DNA of 64,000 nucleotides from JACDAN01 sp036554945 (lineage in GTDB: Bacteria; Actinomycetota; Thermoleophilia; Gaiellales; Gaiellaceae): contig DATBMH010000034.1 in assembly GCA_036554945.1 (NCBI GenBank), positions 1 through 64,000 of the forward strand, written 5' to 3'. Made by a program: the position numbers and the translations under genes. Below, piece after piece: positions 23,921-32,787 of this stretch (within the stretch, counting starts at the first letter, position 1; the number at the start of each line of letters is the position of its first letter). The notes under the pieces were generated by a model. The model worked only from the letters and a program-made list of their open reading frames with translations, had not been told where the DNA came from and did no database searches.

Positions 23921-24688
23921 CTAGCTCACCTTCTCCGGCATGAATGCCTCGTAGCCCTCTGCTTCCAGTGTATGCGCCAGCTCCGGTCCGCCCTCGGCGA
24001 CGATCCTGCCGTCGACGAAGACGTGCACGAAGTCGGGCTCGATGTAGTTGAGGATCCGCTGGTAGTGCGTGATCACGAGCGCGCCCATCTCGGGCCCCAC
24101 GAGCTCGCGGACGCCGCCGGCGACGATGCGCAGCGCGTCGATGTCGAGCCCCGAGTCCGTCTCGTCGAGCACGGCGATCCGCGGCTTCAGCATCGCCATC
24201 TGGAGGATCTCGACCCGCTTCTTCTCGCCGCCCGAGAACCCGTCGTTGAGGTAGCGCTGGGCGAGCTCGCGCGGGATGCGCAGCCGCTCCATCGCCTCCA
24301 TCATCTCCTTGCGGAACTCGGGGATCGGGATCGGGTCGTCCTCGCCCTTCCGCGCCTTGCGGATCGCGTTGATCGCGGAGCGGAGGAAGCTCGTGACGGT
24401 GACGCCCGGAATCGCGTGCGGGTACTGGAACGCCAGGAAGAGGCCCTTCTGCGCCCGCTCGTCGGCCCCGGCCTCGGTGATGTCCTCGCCGTCGAAGACG
24501 ATCTGCCCGTCGGTGATCTCGTAGCCGGGGTGGCCCATCAGGGCGTAGGCCAGGGTGGACTTGCCGGATCCGTTGGGTCCCATGACCGCGTGGATCTGGT
24601 CCGTGTCGACCTGGAGGTCGACCCCCTTGACGATCTCCGTCCCGTCCTCGAGCGAGACGTGCAGGTTCTTGAGCTCCAGTAGCGCCAT
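23921..24688 (-). CDS. sufC: Fe-S assembly ATPase SufC
   Basis: A 255-residue ABC-type ATPase of the SUF scaffold. It has Walker A GPNGSGKST near residue 37, the signature SGGEKKRVEILQMA, Walker B IAVLDETDSGLD and the switch His in ITHYQR. The ATG at 24688 follows AAAGGAC; the longer frame upstream overlaps the leader and lacks a ribosome site. First gene of the sufC-sufB-VOC-VOC-sufD unit. The leader holds a hairpin GCGGGC/GCCCGC at 24708-24723. No SufR-like regulator gene is seen in the window. Confidence 0.95.
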   Translation of the reverse strand: MALLELKNLHVSLEDGTEIVKGVDLQVDTDQIHAVMGPNGSGKSTLAYALMGHPGYEITDGQIVFDGEDITEAGADERAQKGLFLAFQYPHAIPGVTVTSFLRSAINAIRKARKGEDDPIPIPEFRKEMMEAMERLRIPRELAQRYLNDGFSGGEKKRVEILQMAMLKPRIAVLDETDSGLDIDALRIVAGGVRELVGPEMGALVITHYQRILNYIEPDFVHVFVDGRIVAEGGPELAHTLEAEGYEAFMPEKVS

Positions 24689-24781
24689 ACGTCCTTTCGT
24701 GAATCGGGCGGGCACAGGCCCGCCACGAGACCTCATGGTACCAAGGTGCCTACCGCCCGCGGGAGGCGCCGAAACCGCTGC

Positions 24782-24787
24782 TACGCT
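24782..24787 (+). promoter_or_regulatory. -10 element of the leaderless tatA promoter
   Basis: TACGCT ends 6 bases before the tatA ATG. No SD is present, so the transcript probably begins at the start codon. Confidence 0.5.
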
Positions 24788-24793
24788 CCTCAC

Positions 24794-25027
24794 ATGCCCT
24801 TTGGTATCGGGCTTCCGGAGATCCTGATCTTCCTCGTCGTGGTCTTGCTGCTGTTCGGCGCGAAGCGCGTGCCCGAGATCGGCCGGTCGGTCGGAAAGGG
24901 CATGCGCGAGTTCAAGGACGCGGTCACGGGACGGGACGACGAGCAGCCGCCGCGGCTGCCGCAGGCCCCTGAGGACGAGCAGCGCGTCGCGGAGCCGCCG
25001 CCCCGCGAGCGCGACACCGTCTCCTAG
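24794..25027 (+). CDS. tatA: Twin-arginine translocase subunit TatA
   Basis: A 77-residue protein with one N-terminal transmembrane helix (PEILIFLVVVLLLFGAKRVPEIGRSVG), the FGxKRxPE hinge and an amphipathic helix followed by a short acidic/Pro-rich tail. This is the TatA/E architecture that forms the pore of the Tat system for export of folded proteins. tatC follows 12 bases downstream. The first residues MPFGIGLPE are typical of actinobacterial TatA. Confidence 0.93.
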   Translation: MPFGIGLPEILIFLVVVLLLFGAKRVPEIGRSVGKGMREFKDAVTGRDDEQPPRLPQAPEDEQRVAEPPPRERDTVS

Positions 25028-25039
25028 GACCGCGCTTCA

Positions 25040-25801
25040 GTGCGACGGCTCCCGCGCCGCCTCTCCTACGGCGAGGAGGCCACGCTCGTCGAGCATCTGG
25101 ACGAGCTGCGCTCCAGGCTGATCGTCTGCATCGGCGCGCTCGTCGTCGCCTTCCCCGTCGCCTACGTCTTCCACGAGCAGCTGATCGACGCGCTCATCCG
25201 GCTGCTCCCGGCGGACCGCGAGCTCGTGACGCTCGGCGTCGCCGAGCCGTTCACGACGGCGCTCAAGGTCAGCTTCTACGCCGCGCTGGCGTTGACGTTC
25301 CCGATCATCGTCTGGCAGGCGTGGAGCTTCTTCGCGCCGGCCGTCGACGAGCGGAGCCAGCGGATCGTCGCCCGCTTCGTCGCGCTGGCGACGCTGCTCT
25401 TCGCGGGCGGGATGGCGTTCGCCTACTTCGTGATCCTGCCGCGGGCGCTCGAGTTCCTGACCGAGTACGACGAGGAGCTCTACCGGATCGACATCCGGGC
25501 GAGCTACTTCCTCTCCTTCGTCGCGCTGATGATCTTCGCGACCGGGCTCGTGTTCCAGCTCCCGATCTTCGTGCTCGCCCTCGTCCGGCTCGGCGCGCTG
25601 ACCTCGGCGCAGCTGCGGGCGAACCGCCGGATCGGGATCGTGGTGCTGCTCGGCCTCGCGATCCTGCTGCCGACCGTCGACCCGGTCTCGCTGGCGCTCG
25701 AGGTGATCCCGCTGCTCGTGCTCTTCGAGCTGTCGATCTGGCTCTCCGTGATCATGGAACGCCGGTGGCACGCCGGCGAGGCTCGCCTAGCGCCCGAGTG
25801 A
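25040..25801 (+). CDS. tatC: Twin-arginine translocase subunit TatC
   Basis: A 253-residue, six-helix membrane protein that binds twin-arginine signal peptides. The N-terminal signature LVEHLDELRSRLI and the conserved FxxP/PLxxFxxP-like loop before GVAEPFTTALKVSFYAAL are visible, with EY/DE residues in the second periplasmic loop. It starts at GTG 25040 just after tatA and its stop overlaps the adenosine deaminase GTG (GTGA). Likely substrates encoded nearby include the Rieske/redox and lipoprotein-type exported proteins, but none has an obvious twin-arginine signal. Confidence 0.93.
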   Translation: MRRLPRRLSYGEEATLVEHLDELRSRLIVCIGALVVAFPVAYVFHEQLIDALIRLLPADRELVTLGVAEPFTTALKVSFYAALALTFPIIVWQAWSFFAPAVDERSQRIVARFVALATLLFAGGMAFAYFVILPRALEFLTEYDEELYRIDIRASYFLSFVALMIFATGLVFQLPIFVLALVRLGALTSAQLRANRRIGIVVLLGLAILLPTVDPVSLALEVIPLLVLFELSIWLSVIMERRWHAGEARLAPE

Positions 25802-26784
25802 CGTTCCCGAAGATCGAGCTGCACGTGCACCTCGAGGGGACCGTGCGGCCGGAGACGCTGCTGGAGATCGCGCGACGGAACGACTACGAGCTGCCGGCCG
25901 ACTCCGTCGAGGGCATCTCGCGGCTCTACGAGTACCGCGACTTCCCGCACTTCATCGAGATCTGGATCCTCACGACGAACGCTCTGCAGTCGGAGGGCGA
26001 CTTTCGCCAGGTGGTCGTCGACTACGCCGAGGAGGCGGCCGCCCACGGCGCCGTGTACCTCGAGGCGATCTTCTCCCCGGCCGAGCGCGCGCGGCGCGGG
26101 GTCGGCTGGGAGGTGATGTTCGAGGGCTACTGCGACGGCGCGCAGGAGGCGCTGGAGCGGCACGGCGTCGACGTGCGGCTGACGCCGGACATCTTCCGCG
26201 GCGCAACGCCGGAGGAGGCGGAGCTCGTCGTCCGCCACTCCGCGCGCTACCGGACGCGCGGCGTCGTCGGGGTCGGGCTCGGCGGGCTCGAGGCCGACTT
26301 CCCGCCGGAGCAGTACGAGCGGTTCTTCACGCTCGCCAAGGCGGAGGGGCTCGCCTCGGTGCCGCACGCCGGCGAGGTCGCCGGGCCCGCATCCATCCGC
26401 GGCGCGCTCACCGCGCTCCAGGCCGACCGCATCCGGCACGGGATCCGCGCAGTGGAGGATCCGGAGCTCGTCGACGAGCTCCGCGACCGCGAAATCGTCC
26501 TCGACGTGTGCCCCGTCTCGAACGTCAGAACCGGTGCGGTCCTGTCGCTGGAGGAGCATCCGTTGCGCGAGCTCGCCGCCGCCGGGATCCGCTGCTCCGT
26601 GAACACCGACGACCCGGCGATGTTCGACACGGACCTGACACGCGAGCACGAGGTGGCGGCGAAGCTCGGCGTCGGCCCTCGTGCGGCCTACGAGAATGGA
26701 CTGGCCGGCGCGCTCTGCGACGACGGGACACGTGACCGGTTGCGCGCAATCGGCGAGAAGTACGACTGGTCGTCGCTACCCTAA
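25798..26784 (+). CDS. Adenosine/adenine deaminase family amidohydrolase
   Basis: A 328-residue metal-dependent hydrolase. The Zn ligands appear in ELHVHLEGT near the N-terminus, PHAGE in the middle with the catalytic Glu, and the C-terminal SVNTDDPAMF with the final Asp pair. It deaminates adenosine to inosine in purine salvage; the related adenine deaminases and aminodeoxyfutalosine deaminases share these motifs, so the exact base specificity is open. The GTG start lies in a GTGA overlap with tatC, a coupling with no known functional link. Confidence 0.88.
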   Translation: MTFPKIELHVHLEGTVRPETLLEIARRNDYELPADSVEGISRLYEYRDFPHFIEIWILTTNALQSEGDFRQVVVDYAEEAAAHGAVYLEAIFSPAERARRGVGWEVMFEGYCDGAQEALERHGVDVRLTPDIFRGATPEEAELVVRHSARYRTRGVVGVGLGGLEADFPPEQYERFFTLAKAEGLASVPHAGEVAGPASIRGALTALQADRIRHGIRAVEDPELVDELRDREIVLDVCPVSNVRTGAVLSLEEHPLRELAAAGIRCSVNTDDPAMFDTDLTREHEVAAKLGVGPRAAYENGLAGALCDDGTRDRLRAIGEKYDWSSLP

Positions 26785-26792
26785 GAGCCCAC

Positions 26793-27683
26793 ATGGCGCG
26801 TTCGGCCCAACGACGGAACCGGCAGCGGCGAGAGCGGCGACCCACGCCGCGCCCGGCCGCGCCTGCCCGTGCAGCGACACCCTCCTACGAGGACACGATG
26901 TTCTTCCCCCGCCTGCGGCGCCAGGCGAAGTGGATGTTCGTGTTCCTCGCGGTGATCTTCGGGCTCGGCTACGTGATCTTCAACGTCGGCGGCTCGATCC
27001 CGGGCACCGGCCTGGGCGACGTCCTGCAGGGCCTGGCGCAGACCTCGGACACCGGGCCGAGCGTCAGCGAGTCCGAGGACAAGATCGAGGAGAACCCGAA
27101 CGACCCGACCGGCTACCGCGAGCTCGCCACGGCGCTGCAGCGCGAGAACCGGAACGCGGAGGCGATCGTCCCGCTCGAGCGCTACACGCAGATGCGGCCG
27201 ACCGACCGCGAGGCGCTCCGCCAGCTCGGCGCCCTCCACATGGCGCGGGCGCGCTCCTACGAGGAGCAGGGCGCCCTCGCCCAGGCGGCGCTCACGGAGC
27301 TGACGGGCGGCGAGGTCCTCTCGCCCGGCACGCAGAGCCCGTTCGGCCAGGAGTTCGCGAACCCGCAGATCACCAGCATCGAGTCGCAGCGCTACAACCA
27401 GCAGCTCAACCAGGCGTATCTCGGCATCCAGGAGTCGTACAAGGACGCCGTTGCCGCCTTCCAGAAGCTCGTCGCAGTCACCCCGGACGACGAGGAAGCC
27501 GACGAGCCGCTGATCTTCCTCCAGCTCGGCCAGGCTGCGCAGTCGGCGGGCCAGCTGCAGGACGCCATCAAGGCGTACGAGCGGTACCTCGAGGTGGCGC
27601 CCGACTCGGCCAGCGCACCGGCCGTTCGGCAGCAGCTCCCGGCGCTCAGGAACGCCGCGAACCCGCAGCAGAACAAGAACTAG
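26793..27683 (+). CDS. Membrane-anchored TPR protein
   Basis: A 296-residue protein. The first 45 residues are Arg/Pro/Ala-rich and cytoplasmic, followed by one membrane helix (WMFVFLAVIFGLGYVIF) and an extracytoplasmic region of tetratricopeptide-like helices (NPNDPTGYRELATAL, AIVPLERYTQMRPTDREALRQLG, and AIKAYERYLEVAPDSASA). The C-terminus is Asn/Gln-rich. Such proteins act as envelope scaffolds; no more specific role is visible. The ATG lies 8 bases after the deaminase stop with no strong SD. Confidence 0.75.
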   Translation: MARSAQRRNRQRRERRPTPRPAAPARAATPSYEDTMFFPRLRRQAKWMFVFLAVIFGLGYVIFNVGGSIPGTGLGDVLQGLAQTSDTGPSVSESEDKIEENPNDPTGYRELATALQRENRNAEAIVPLERYTQMRPTDREALRQLGALHMARARSYEEQGALAQAALTELTGGEVLSPGTQSPFGQEFANPQITSIESQRYNQQLNQAYLGIQESYKDAVAAFQKLVAVTPDDEEADEPLIFLQLGQAAQSAGQLQDAIKAYERYLEVAPDSASAPAVRQQLPALRNAANPQQNKN

Positions 27684-27736
27684 CGCCGCCGCGAGGCACT
27701 AGACTCTCCGGGCTTTTCCAAACCGACGGGAGGAAC

Positions 27737-28102
27737 GTGAACTTCGACATCAGCACCGAGCAGCTGGGCGAGTCCGCGTACGTGATCTCACTCGCCGGCG
27801 AGGTGGATCTCTACACGGCGCCGGAGTTCAAGCAGCAGCTCCTCGAGGTGATCGGCCAGGGTGCGAAGGAGGTCGTCGTGGACTTCTCCAACACGACCTT
27901 CATCGACTCGACGACGCTCGGCGTGCTCGTCGGCGGGGTCAAGCGGCTCCGCACCAACGACGGCCAGCTCTCGCTCGTCTCGAGCGACCGCAACATCACG
28001 AAGATCTTCGAGATCACGGGTCTCGACCGGGTCTTCACGATCTACGGCAGCCGGGACGAAGCGGTTGCCGGCATCGGCTCGGCGACCCAGCCCTCCGCGT
28101 AG
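27737..28102 (+). CDS. STAS-domain anti-anti-sigma factor-like protein
   Basis: A 121-residue single STAS domain of the SpoIIAA/RsbV type. The phosphorylatable Ser lies in the motif NTTFIDSTTLGVLVG, and the N-terminal strand is GESAYVISLAGEVDLYTAPEF. Such proteins bind anti-sigma kinases and release an alternative sigma factor; no partner gene is in the window. The GTG start has GGGAGG 5 bases upstream. A -10-like TAGACT lies at about 27698. The cytochrome gene follows after one base. Confidence 0.9.
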   Translation: MNFDISTEQLGESAYVISLAGEVDLYTAPEFKQQLLEVIGQGAKEVVVDFSNTTFIDSTTLGVLVGGVKRLRTNDGQLSLVSSDRNITKIFEITGLDRVFTIYGSRDEAVAGIGSATQPSA

Positions 28103-28103
28103 C

Positions 28104-28736
28104 TTGAGAGCGGTCGGCGCCGCTCTCCTTTCCCTCGCGGCGCTCGCGCTGGCCGGCTGCGGCACCGAGGGCCTGGCGGAGCCGACGGCTGACCCGTCGG
28201 AGGGCAAGGCGATCTTCCAGCAGACCTGCGGCGGCTGCCACACCCTTCGCGAGGCGGGGACCGAGGGCTCGAACCCCGTCCAGAACCCCTCGAGCGGGCC
28301 GAACCTCGACGAGGCGTTCGCGGCGTCACGCGAGGAGGGCTTCTCCGACAGCACGATCCGCGAGGTCGTCCGTCACCAGATCGACTACCCGATCCCGCCG
28401 ATGCCCGAGGACCTGCTGAACGACGCCGACGCGGACGCGGTCGCGGTCTACGTCTCCATGGTCGCGGCGAACCCGGATGTGAGCATCCAGGCCCCGGGCG
28501 GCGCCGGCGGCGACGACCCGAAGTCGATCTTCACGACGAACTGCGGCTCCTGTCACGTCTTTGCCGACGCCGGCACGTCCGGGACCGTGGGCCCGAACCT
28601 CGACGAGGCGAGCCCGACCGTCGAGCAGGCCGCCAGGCAGATCCGGAACGGCGGGGGCGGCATGCCCGCCTTCGGCGACCGGCTCACGGACGAGCAGATC
28701 CAGGCGCTCGCAGAGTACGTCGCCGGCGGGCGCTAG
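28104..28736 (+). CDS. Dihaem cytochrome c lipoprotein
   Basis: A 210-residue exported protein. A TTG start is followed by a hydrophobic signal and the lipobox ALAGC. Two class I cytochrome c domains carry the haem sites CGGCH and CGSCH, with distal Met candidates in PPMPEDL and GGGMPAF. The second domain closely resembles the cytochrome domain of the protein at 17201. It sits next to, and converges on, the cytochrome oxidase operon, so it may pass electrons to the CuA subunit (inference). Confidence 0.87.
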   Translation: MRAVGAALLSLAALALAGCGTEGLAEPTADPSEGKAIFQQTCGGCHTLREAGTEGSNPVQNPSSGPNLDEAFAASREEGFSDSTIREVVRHQIDYPIPPMPEDLLNDADADAVAVYVSMVAANPDVSIQAPGGAGGDDPKSIFTTNCGSCHVFADAGTSGTVGPNLDEASPTVEQAARQIRNGGGGMPAFGDRLTDEQIQALAEYVAGGR

Positions 28737-28740
28737 CGAG

Positions 28741-29379
28741 TTAGGTCCGGGCCTCGACCTCGAGGTCCACGACCACGTGCGTGATCGGGACGTCGAAGCG
28801 CTCGCGCGCCGAGCGGACAACGCCCTTCTCGAGCCAGACTGACCGGCCCTCCGGGTGCGTCGAGATGATCACCTCGTCGGCGCCGAACGTGCGGAGCGCG
28901 TCCTCGATCGCCTGCAGGGGGTCGGCGTCGCCGACCTCGCCTGCGGCGGTGATCCCGAGCTCGCGGAGGCGCGAGAGGCTGCGCTCGAGCCGCTCCTGCG
29001 CGGCGGCCCGCGGCCCGTCCTCGTCCGAGGCGAAGTAGCGCACCGGCGACATCAGCGCCGGGCACACGACGCGCACCACCTCCTCGACGCCCTCCGAGCG
29101 GCTGTGGATCAGGTCGCGAAGGGGTGAGCCGCCGACCGTCTCGTTCGCGATCACCAGGATCCGGCGCTCGCCGGGCCCGCTCGGCCGGATCACCGCCTGC
29201 CTCGGCGGCTCGCGCCGCGCGTGGACGACGGCGTAGATCGCGATCAGCGTCAGCACGACGAACACCGCGACGCCGAGCCACGTGTTGATCGCGGCCGCGA
29301 CGACGATCAGCGCGAAGTAGCCGAGCGTGAGCAGGACGAGCCGGAACGCATCAGCCTCATTCCGGAACGGATTTCTCAT
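28741..29379 (-). CDS. Membrane protein with a Usp-like nucleotide-fold domain
   Basis: A 212-residue protein with two N-terminal membrane helices (FRLVLLTLGYFALIVVAAA and LGVAVFVVLTLIAIYAVV) followed by an alpha/beta domain beginning RRILVIANETVGG and ending DVPITHVVVDLE. The domain matches the two repeats in the protein at 29984. Universal-stress-protein-like folds are the likeliest classification. It is the last gene of the cytochrome oxidase operon, starting at an ATG 5 bases after the ctaE stop with AGGAGAG upstream. Function unknown. Confidence 0.75.
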   Translation of the reverse strand: MRNPFRNEADAFRLVLLTLGYFALIVVAAAINTWLGVAVFVVLTLIAIYAVVHARREPPRQAVIRPSGPGERRILVIANETVGGSPLRDLIHSRSEGVEEVVRVVCPALMSPVRYFASDEDGPRAAAQERLERSLSRLRELGITAAGEVGDADPLQAIEDALRTFGADEVIISTHPEGRSVWLEKGVVRSARERFDVPITHVVVDLEVEART

Positions 29380-29384
29380 CTCTC

Positions 29385-29987
29385 CTAGAGCAGGTAGATG
29401 GTGGCGTACACCACGATCCACATTACGTCCACGAAGTGCCAGTAGATCCCCGGGATCTCGACTCCGTGGTGGTGCGACTCGCTGAAGTGCCCGCGGAAGG
29501 CGCGGATCGTGGCGAAGGTCAACAGCGTCAGCCCGACGAAGACGTGCGCGCCGTGCAGGCCGGTGAGGCCGTAGAAGATCGTCCCGAACGCGCCGTCGTG
29601 CGGCGCGAACCCGACCCGTGCGTACTCGAGGATCTGCGTGAGCAGGAACGTCGAGCCGAGCGCCAGCGTCAGGACGAGCCCCGCCTGCAGCCCGGCGCGG
29701 TTGCCCCGCTTGATCGACTGGAGCGCCCAGTGGATCGTGAAGCTCGAGGTCACGAGGATCGCCGTGTTCACGCCGGCCACGAACTTCGGCAGGTGGAACG
29801 GCTCGAGCGGCCACTCCTGGTTGCCGTTGACGCGGATGAAGAAGTAGGCCGTGAAGAACGACCCGAAGAGCATGATCTCCGAGGCGATGAACAGGAGCAT
29901 CCCGAGGATGGGGGCGTCGACCCGGGAGCTCTTGTGCGCCTCCGGCGGGTGAGCGGCGTGGTGGGCGGCCTCGGCGTGCGCGCTCAT
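29385..29987 (-). CDS. ctaE: Cytochrome c oxidase subunit III
   Basis: A 200-residue membrane protein with five hydrophobic helices and the subunit III hallmarks LFIASEIMLFGSFFTAYFF, GLHGAHVFVGLT and the C-terminal YWHFVDVMWIVVYATIYL. The N-terminus is His/Ala-rich. The shorter five-helix length is usual in actinobacteria. The ATG overlaps the stop of the upstream Usp-like gene (ATGA). Confidence 0.95.
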   Translation of the reverse strand: MSAHAEAAHHAAHPPEAHKSSRVDAPILGMLLFIASEIMLFGSFFTAYFFIRVNGNQEWPLEPFHLPKFVAGVNTAILVTSSFTIHWALQSIKRGNRAGLQAGLVLTLALGSTFLLTQILEYARVGFAPHDGAFGTIFYGLTGLHGAHVFVGLTLLTFATIRAFRGHFSESHHHGVEIPGIYWHFVDVMWIVVYATIYLL

Positions 29988-30838
29988 TCGGCGGGCATCA
30001 CGGGCTCGGCGCCGACGTCCTCCGGCGCGATGACGACGTGCTCGACCGGCACCTTGGCGTCGTTGTGGAGCCGCTGGACGAGGTTGCGGCGCATCCACGG
30101 CGACCGGGACGGCTCGAAGGTGGAGACGATCACCTCGTCCACGCGCTCGTCCTCGATCGCGTGCATCGCGGCCGTGTAGGGATCCGGGTGCGCGACCTGG
30201 CCGTGCGCGTCGATGCCCGCGGCGCGCAGCTCGGAGAGCGCGCGGCGGAGGCGGCGCTCGGCCTCGGGATGCGCGGACTGCGTCGGGTCGCTCTGCGGCG
30301 AGATGATCAGGAAGCTGGCGGGACTCCGGGCGGCGCGCTCGCGGATCCGGTCGATCAGCACCTGCCCGACCACCGTCTCGTTCGCGACCACGAGCACGTT
30401 GCGAGGGCCGGCCTCCTCCTCGACGTCGACGACGACGTGCTCGACCGGGACGTCGCCCGCGACCTTCGTGATGCGGTCGACGACGTTCTTGCGGAGCCAG
30501 CCGGACTTCTGGAGCGGGTGGGTCGAGACGATGACGTCGGTCGGCGGCGGGTCGAGCATCCCGAAGGCGTCCCGGACCGCCGACTCCGGGTCGGACTCGA
30601 GCACGAGCCCGTGTGCGGGGATCCCGGCCTCGCGCAGCTGCGCGAGCGTCCGGTCGAGCCGCCGGCCGGCGGCCGCGCGGCGTGTGTCCTCGTAGACGAC
30701 GTACCCGGTCTGCGGGGTCGAGACCGGCGCCAGCACGGTGACGAGATCGAGGTGCCCTTCGGCGGCCTTCCGCTTGACAGCGTCGAGCAGCTCGGTGCCC
30801 GCGACCGTCTCGTTCGCGACCACCAGGAGATGGCTCAC
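29984..30838 (-). CDS. Tandem Usp-like domain protein within the oxidase operon
   Basis: A 284-residue soluble protein made of two tandem copies, about 1-140 and 145-284, of one alpha/beta domain. Each begins with LLVVANETV or VLVVANETV and contains VIVSTHP or VIVSTFE and a closing VPVEHVVxxxE. A third copy is in the protein at 28741. The domain resembles universal stress proteins. Starts and stops overlap ctaD (GTGA) and ctaE (ATGA), so it is translated with the oxidase; a regulatory or assembly role is inferred from this position only. Confidence 0.8.
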   Translation of the reverse strand: MSHLLVVANETVAGTELLDAVKRKAAEGHLDLVTVLAPVSTPQTGYVVYEDTRRAAAGRRLDRTLAQLREAGIPAHGLVLESDPESAVRDAFGMLDPPPTDVIVSTHPLQKSGWLRKNVVDRITKVAGDVPVEHVVVDVEEEAGPRNVLVVANETVVGQVLIDRIRERAARSPASFLIISPQSDPTQSAHPEAERRLRRALSELRAAGIDAHGQVAHPDPYTAAMHAIEDERVDEVIVSTFEPSRSPWMRRNLVQRLHNDAKVPVEHVVIAPEDVGAEPVMPAE

Positions 30839-32787
30839 CGCCGCCGAACCTCCTCGGTCGCCTCGGCCTCCGCGCGGTCGCCGTTGAGGATCGCGTGCTT
30901 CGCGCCGGGCACCCCGTACTCGTACGGGTTCCCGACCACCTGCGGGATCTCGTCGAAGTTGAAGACCGGAGGCGGCGAGGAGACCTGCCACTCGAGCGTG
31001 TGGGCCCGCCACGGGTTTGCCGGCGCGACCGGGCCGCGCGACCAGCTGACGATCATGTTGTAGACGAACACCAGGAACGAGGCGCCGAGGGCGAAGGACG
31101 AGATCGAGATGAAGAGGTTCCAGTTGCTGAACTGGTCCTCGTACGTGTAGACGCGCCTCGGCTGGCCCTGGATCCCGATGATGTGCATCGGGAAGAAGGT
31201 CGCGTTCACGCCGAGGAACGTGCCCCAGAAGTGCACCTTCCCGAGCGTCTCGTTGTACATCCGCCCGGTCATCTTCGGGAACCAGTAGTAGAAGCCCGCG
31301 AAGATCGTGAACAGCGAGCCACCTAAGAGCACGTAGTGGATGTGCGCGACGACGTAGTACGTGTCCGACGCGTGGATGTCGATGGGCACCGCGCCGAGGT
31401 AGATCCCGGAGAGCCCGCCGATCACGAACATGGACACGAAGCCGAGCGCGAATAACATCGGCGTCGAGAAGTTGATCTTCCCCTCCCAGGTCGTGGCGAG
31501 CCAGGAGAAGACCTTGATCCCGGTCGGCACGGCGATCAGCAGCGTCGTGATCATCATCGGGACGCGCAGCCAGGTGGCCATGCCCGCCACGAACATGTGG
31601 TGCGCCCAGACCGAGAAGCCGAGGATGAGGATCGCGACGAGCGAGAGCGCCATCAGCCGGTAGCCGAAGATCGGCTTCCGGGACATCGCCGAGATGACCT
31701 CGGAGACGATCCCGAAGCCGGGCAGGATCATGATGTAGACGGCCGGGTGCGAGTAGAACCAGAAGATGTGCTGGTACCCCAGCGGGTAGCCGCCGCCCGC
31801 GACCTCGAAGAAGTGCGTGTGCATCACCTTGTCGAACATCACGAAGAACTGCGATCCCGCGATGAACGGCGTCGCGATGACGACGAGGAGTGACGTCGTG
31901 AAGTTCGCCCAGACGAGGAGCGGCATGCGCCAGAACGTCATCCCCGGCGCGCGCATCGTGATGATCGTGACCAGGAAGTTGAGCGCGGTCATGATCGACG
32001 ACGCGCCGGCCCACTGGACCGCCATCGAGAAGAAGACGTTGCCGAACGGCTGGTCGACCGAGAGCGGCGCGTAGTTCGTCCAGCCGGCGCCGAAGCCCGG
32101 GACGATGAAGCTGGCGAGCATCATCAGGCCGGCGATGGGGAGAAGCCAGTAGGAGAGGGCGTTCAGGCGCGGGAACGCCATGTCGGGCGCGCCGATCATG
32201 ATCGGCAGCACGTAGTTCGCAAGCCCGGCGAAGGCCGGGATGACGAACAGGAAGATCATCAGCGCGGCGTGCGCCGTGAAGAGCTCGTTGTAGGTCTGCG
32301 GGTCGACGAAGTTCGCCTCGGGCTTCGCGAGCTCCGCCCGGACGAGCATCGCCATCATCCCGCCGGCGAGGAAGAAGAAGACCGTCGTCACGACGTACTG
32401 GACGCCGATCACCTTGTGGTCGGTGTTGATCCGGAAGTAGTCCGACCAGCGCTTCGCGCCGTGGCCCGAGTGGTCCTCGGGCACCGTCGGGAAGCCGAAC
32501 GCCCACCGGAGCCAGTAGTCGAACGCCCCGAGCCCCGCGAGGAACCCGATCGGCGCCGTCGTGAGCAGCGCGACCGTGACGATCGGCTCCATGTCGAGGA
32601 CCGGCTCCCAGCCGGCGAGCGCCCTGATGCCGACGACGATCCCGAAGCCGATCAGCCCGAAGAGCGGCGTCATCCACGCGGCGCGTAGCCAGCCCGGCGC
32701 CATCAGCCGCGCGAAGCCCGTCCGCCGCGGCGGCGGGGACGCGGCGTGCGCTTCGTGCTCGTGCGTGTGCTCGTCGACCGCGGTCAG
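30835..32787 (-). CDS. ctaD: Cytochrome c oxidase subunit I
   Basis: A 650-residue haem-copper oxidase subunit I with 12 or more membrane helices. Haem and CuB ligands are visible in FTAHAALMIFLFVIP, FWFYSHPAVYIMILPG, SVWAHHMFVAG and VVAHIHYVLLGG, with the YxxG(H)P Tyr-His pair of A-type enzymes. The start is assigned to CTG 32787, giving MTAVDEHTHEHEAH; this overlaps the ctaC stop as CTGA, follows GGGGG, and matches usual family N-termini. The only other in-frame starts are a GTG 34 codons upstream, inside ctaC, and a later ATG that would remove the His-rich start. Confidence 0.93.
   Translation of the reverse strand: MTAVDEHTHEHEAHAASPPPRRTGFARLMAPGWLRAAWMTPLFGLIGFGIVVGIRALAGWEPVLDMEPIVTVALLTTAPIGFLAGLGAFDYWLRWAFGFPTVPEDHSGHGAKRWSDYFRINTDHKVIGVQYVVTTVFFFLAGGMMAMLVRAELAKPEANFVDPQTYNELFTAHAALMIFLFVIPAFAGLANYVLPIMIGAPDMAFPRLNALSYWLLPIAGLMMLASFIVPGFGAGWTNYAPLSVDQPFGNVFFSMAVQWAGASSIMTALNFLVTIITMRAPGMTFWRMPLLVWANFTTSLLVVIATPFIAGSQFFVMFDKVMHTHFFEVAGGGYPLGYQHIFWFYSHPAVYIMILPGFGIVSEVISAMSRKPIFGYRLMALSLVAILILGFSVWAHHMFVAGMATWLRVPMMITTLLIAVPTGIKVFSWLATTWEGKINFSTPMLFALGFVSMFVIGGLSGIYLGAVPIDIHASDTYYVVAHIHYVLLGGSLFTIFAGFYYWFPKMTGRMYNETLGKVHFWGTFLGVNATFFPMHIIGIQGQPRRVYTYEDQFSNWNLFISISSFALGASFLVFVYNMIVSWSRGPVAPANPWRAHTLEWQVSSPPPVFNFDEIPQVVGNPYEYGVPGAKHAILNGDRAEAEATEEVRRR

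Noticed and set aside
24700..24760. Imperfect palindrome around GGTACC upstream of sufC as a SufR/IscR site
   Set aside because: It does not match known operator consensus and the symmetry is weak.
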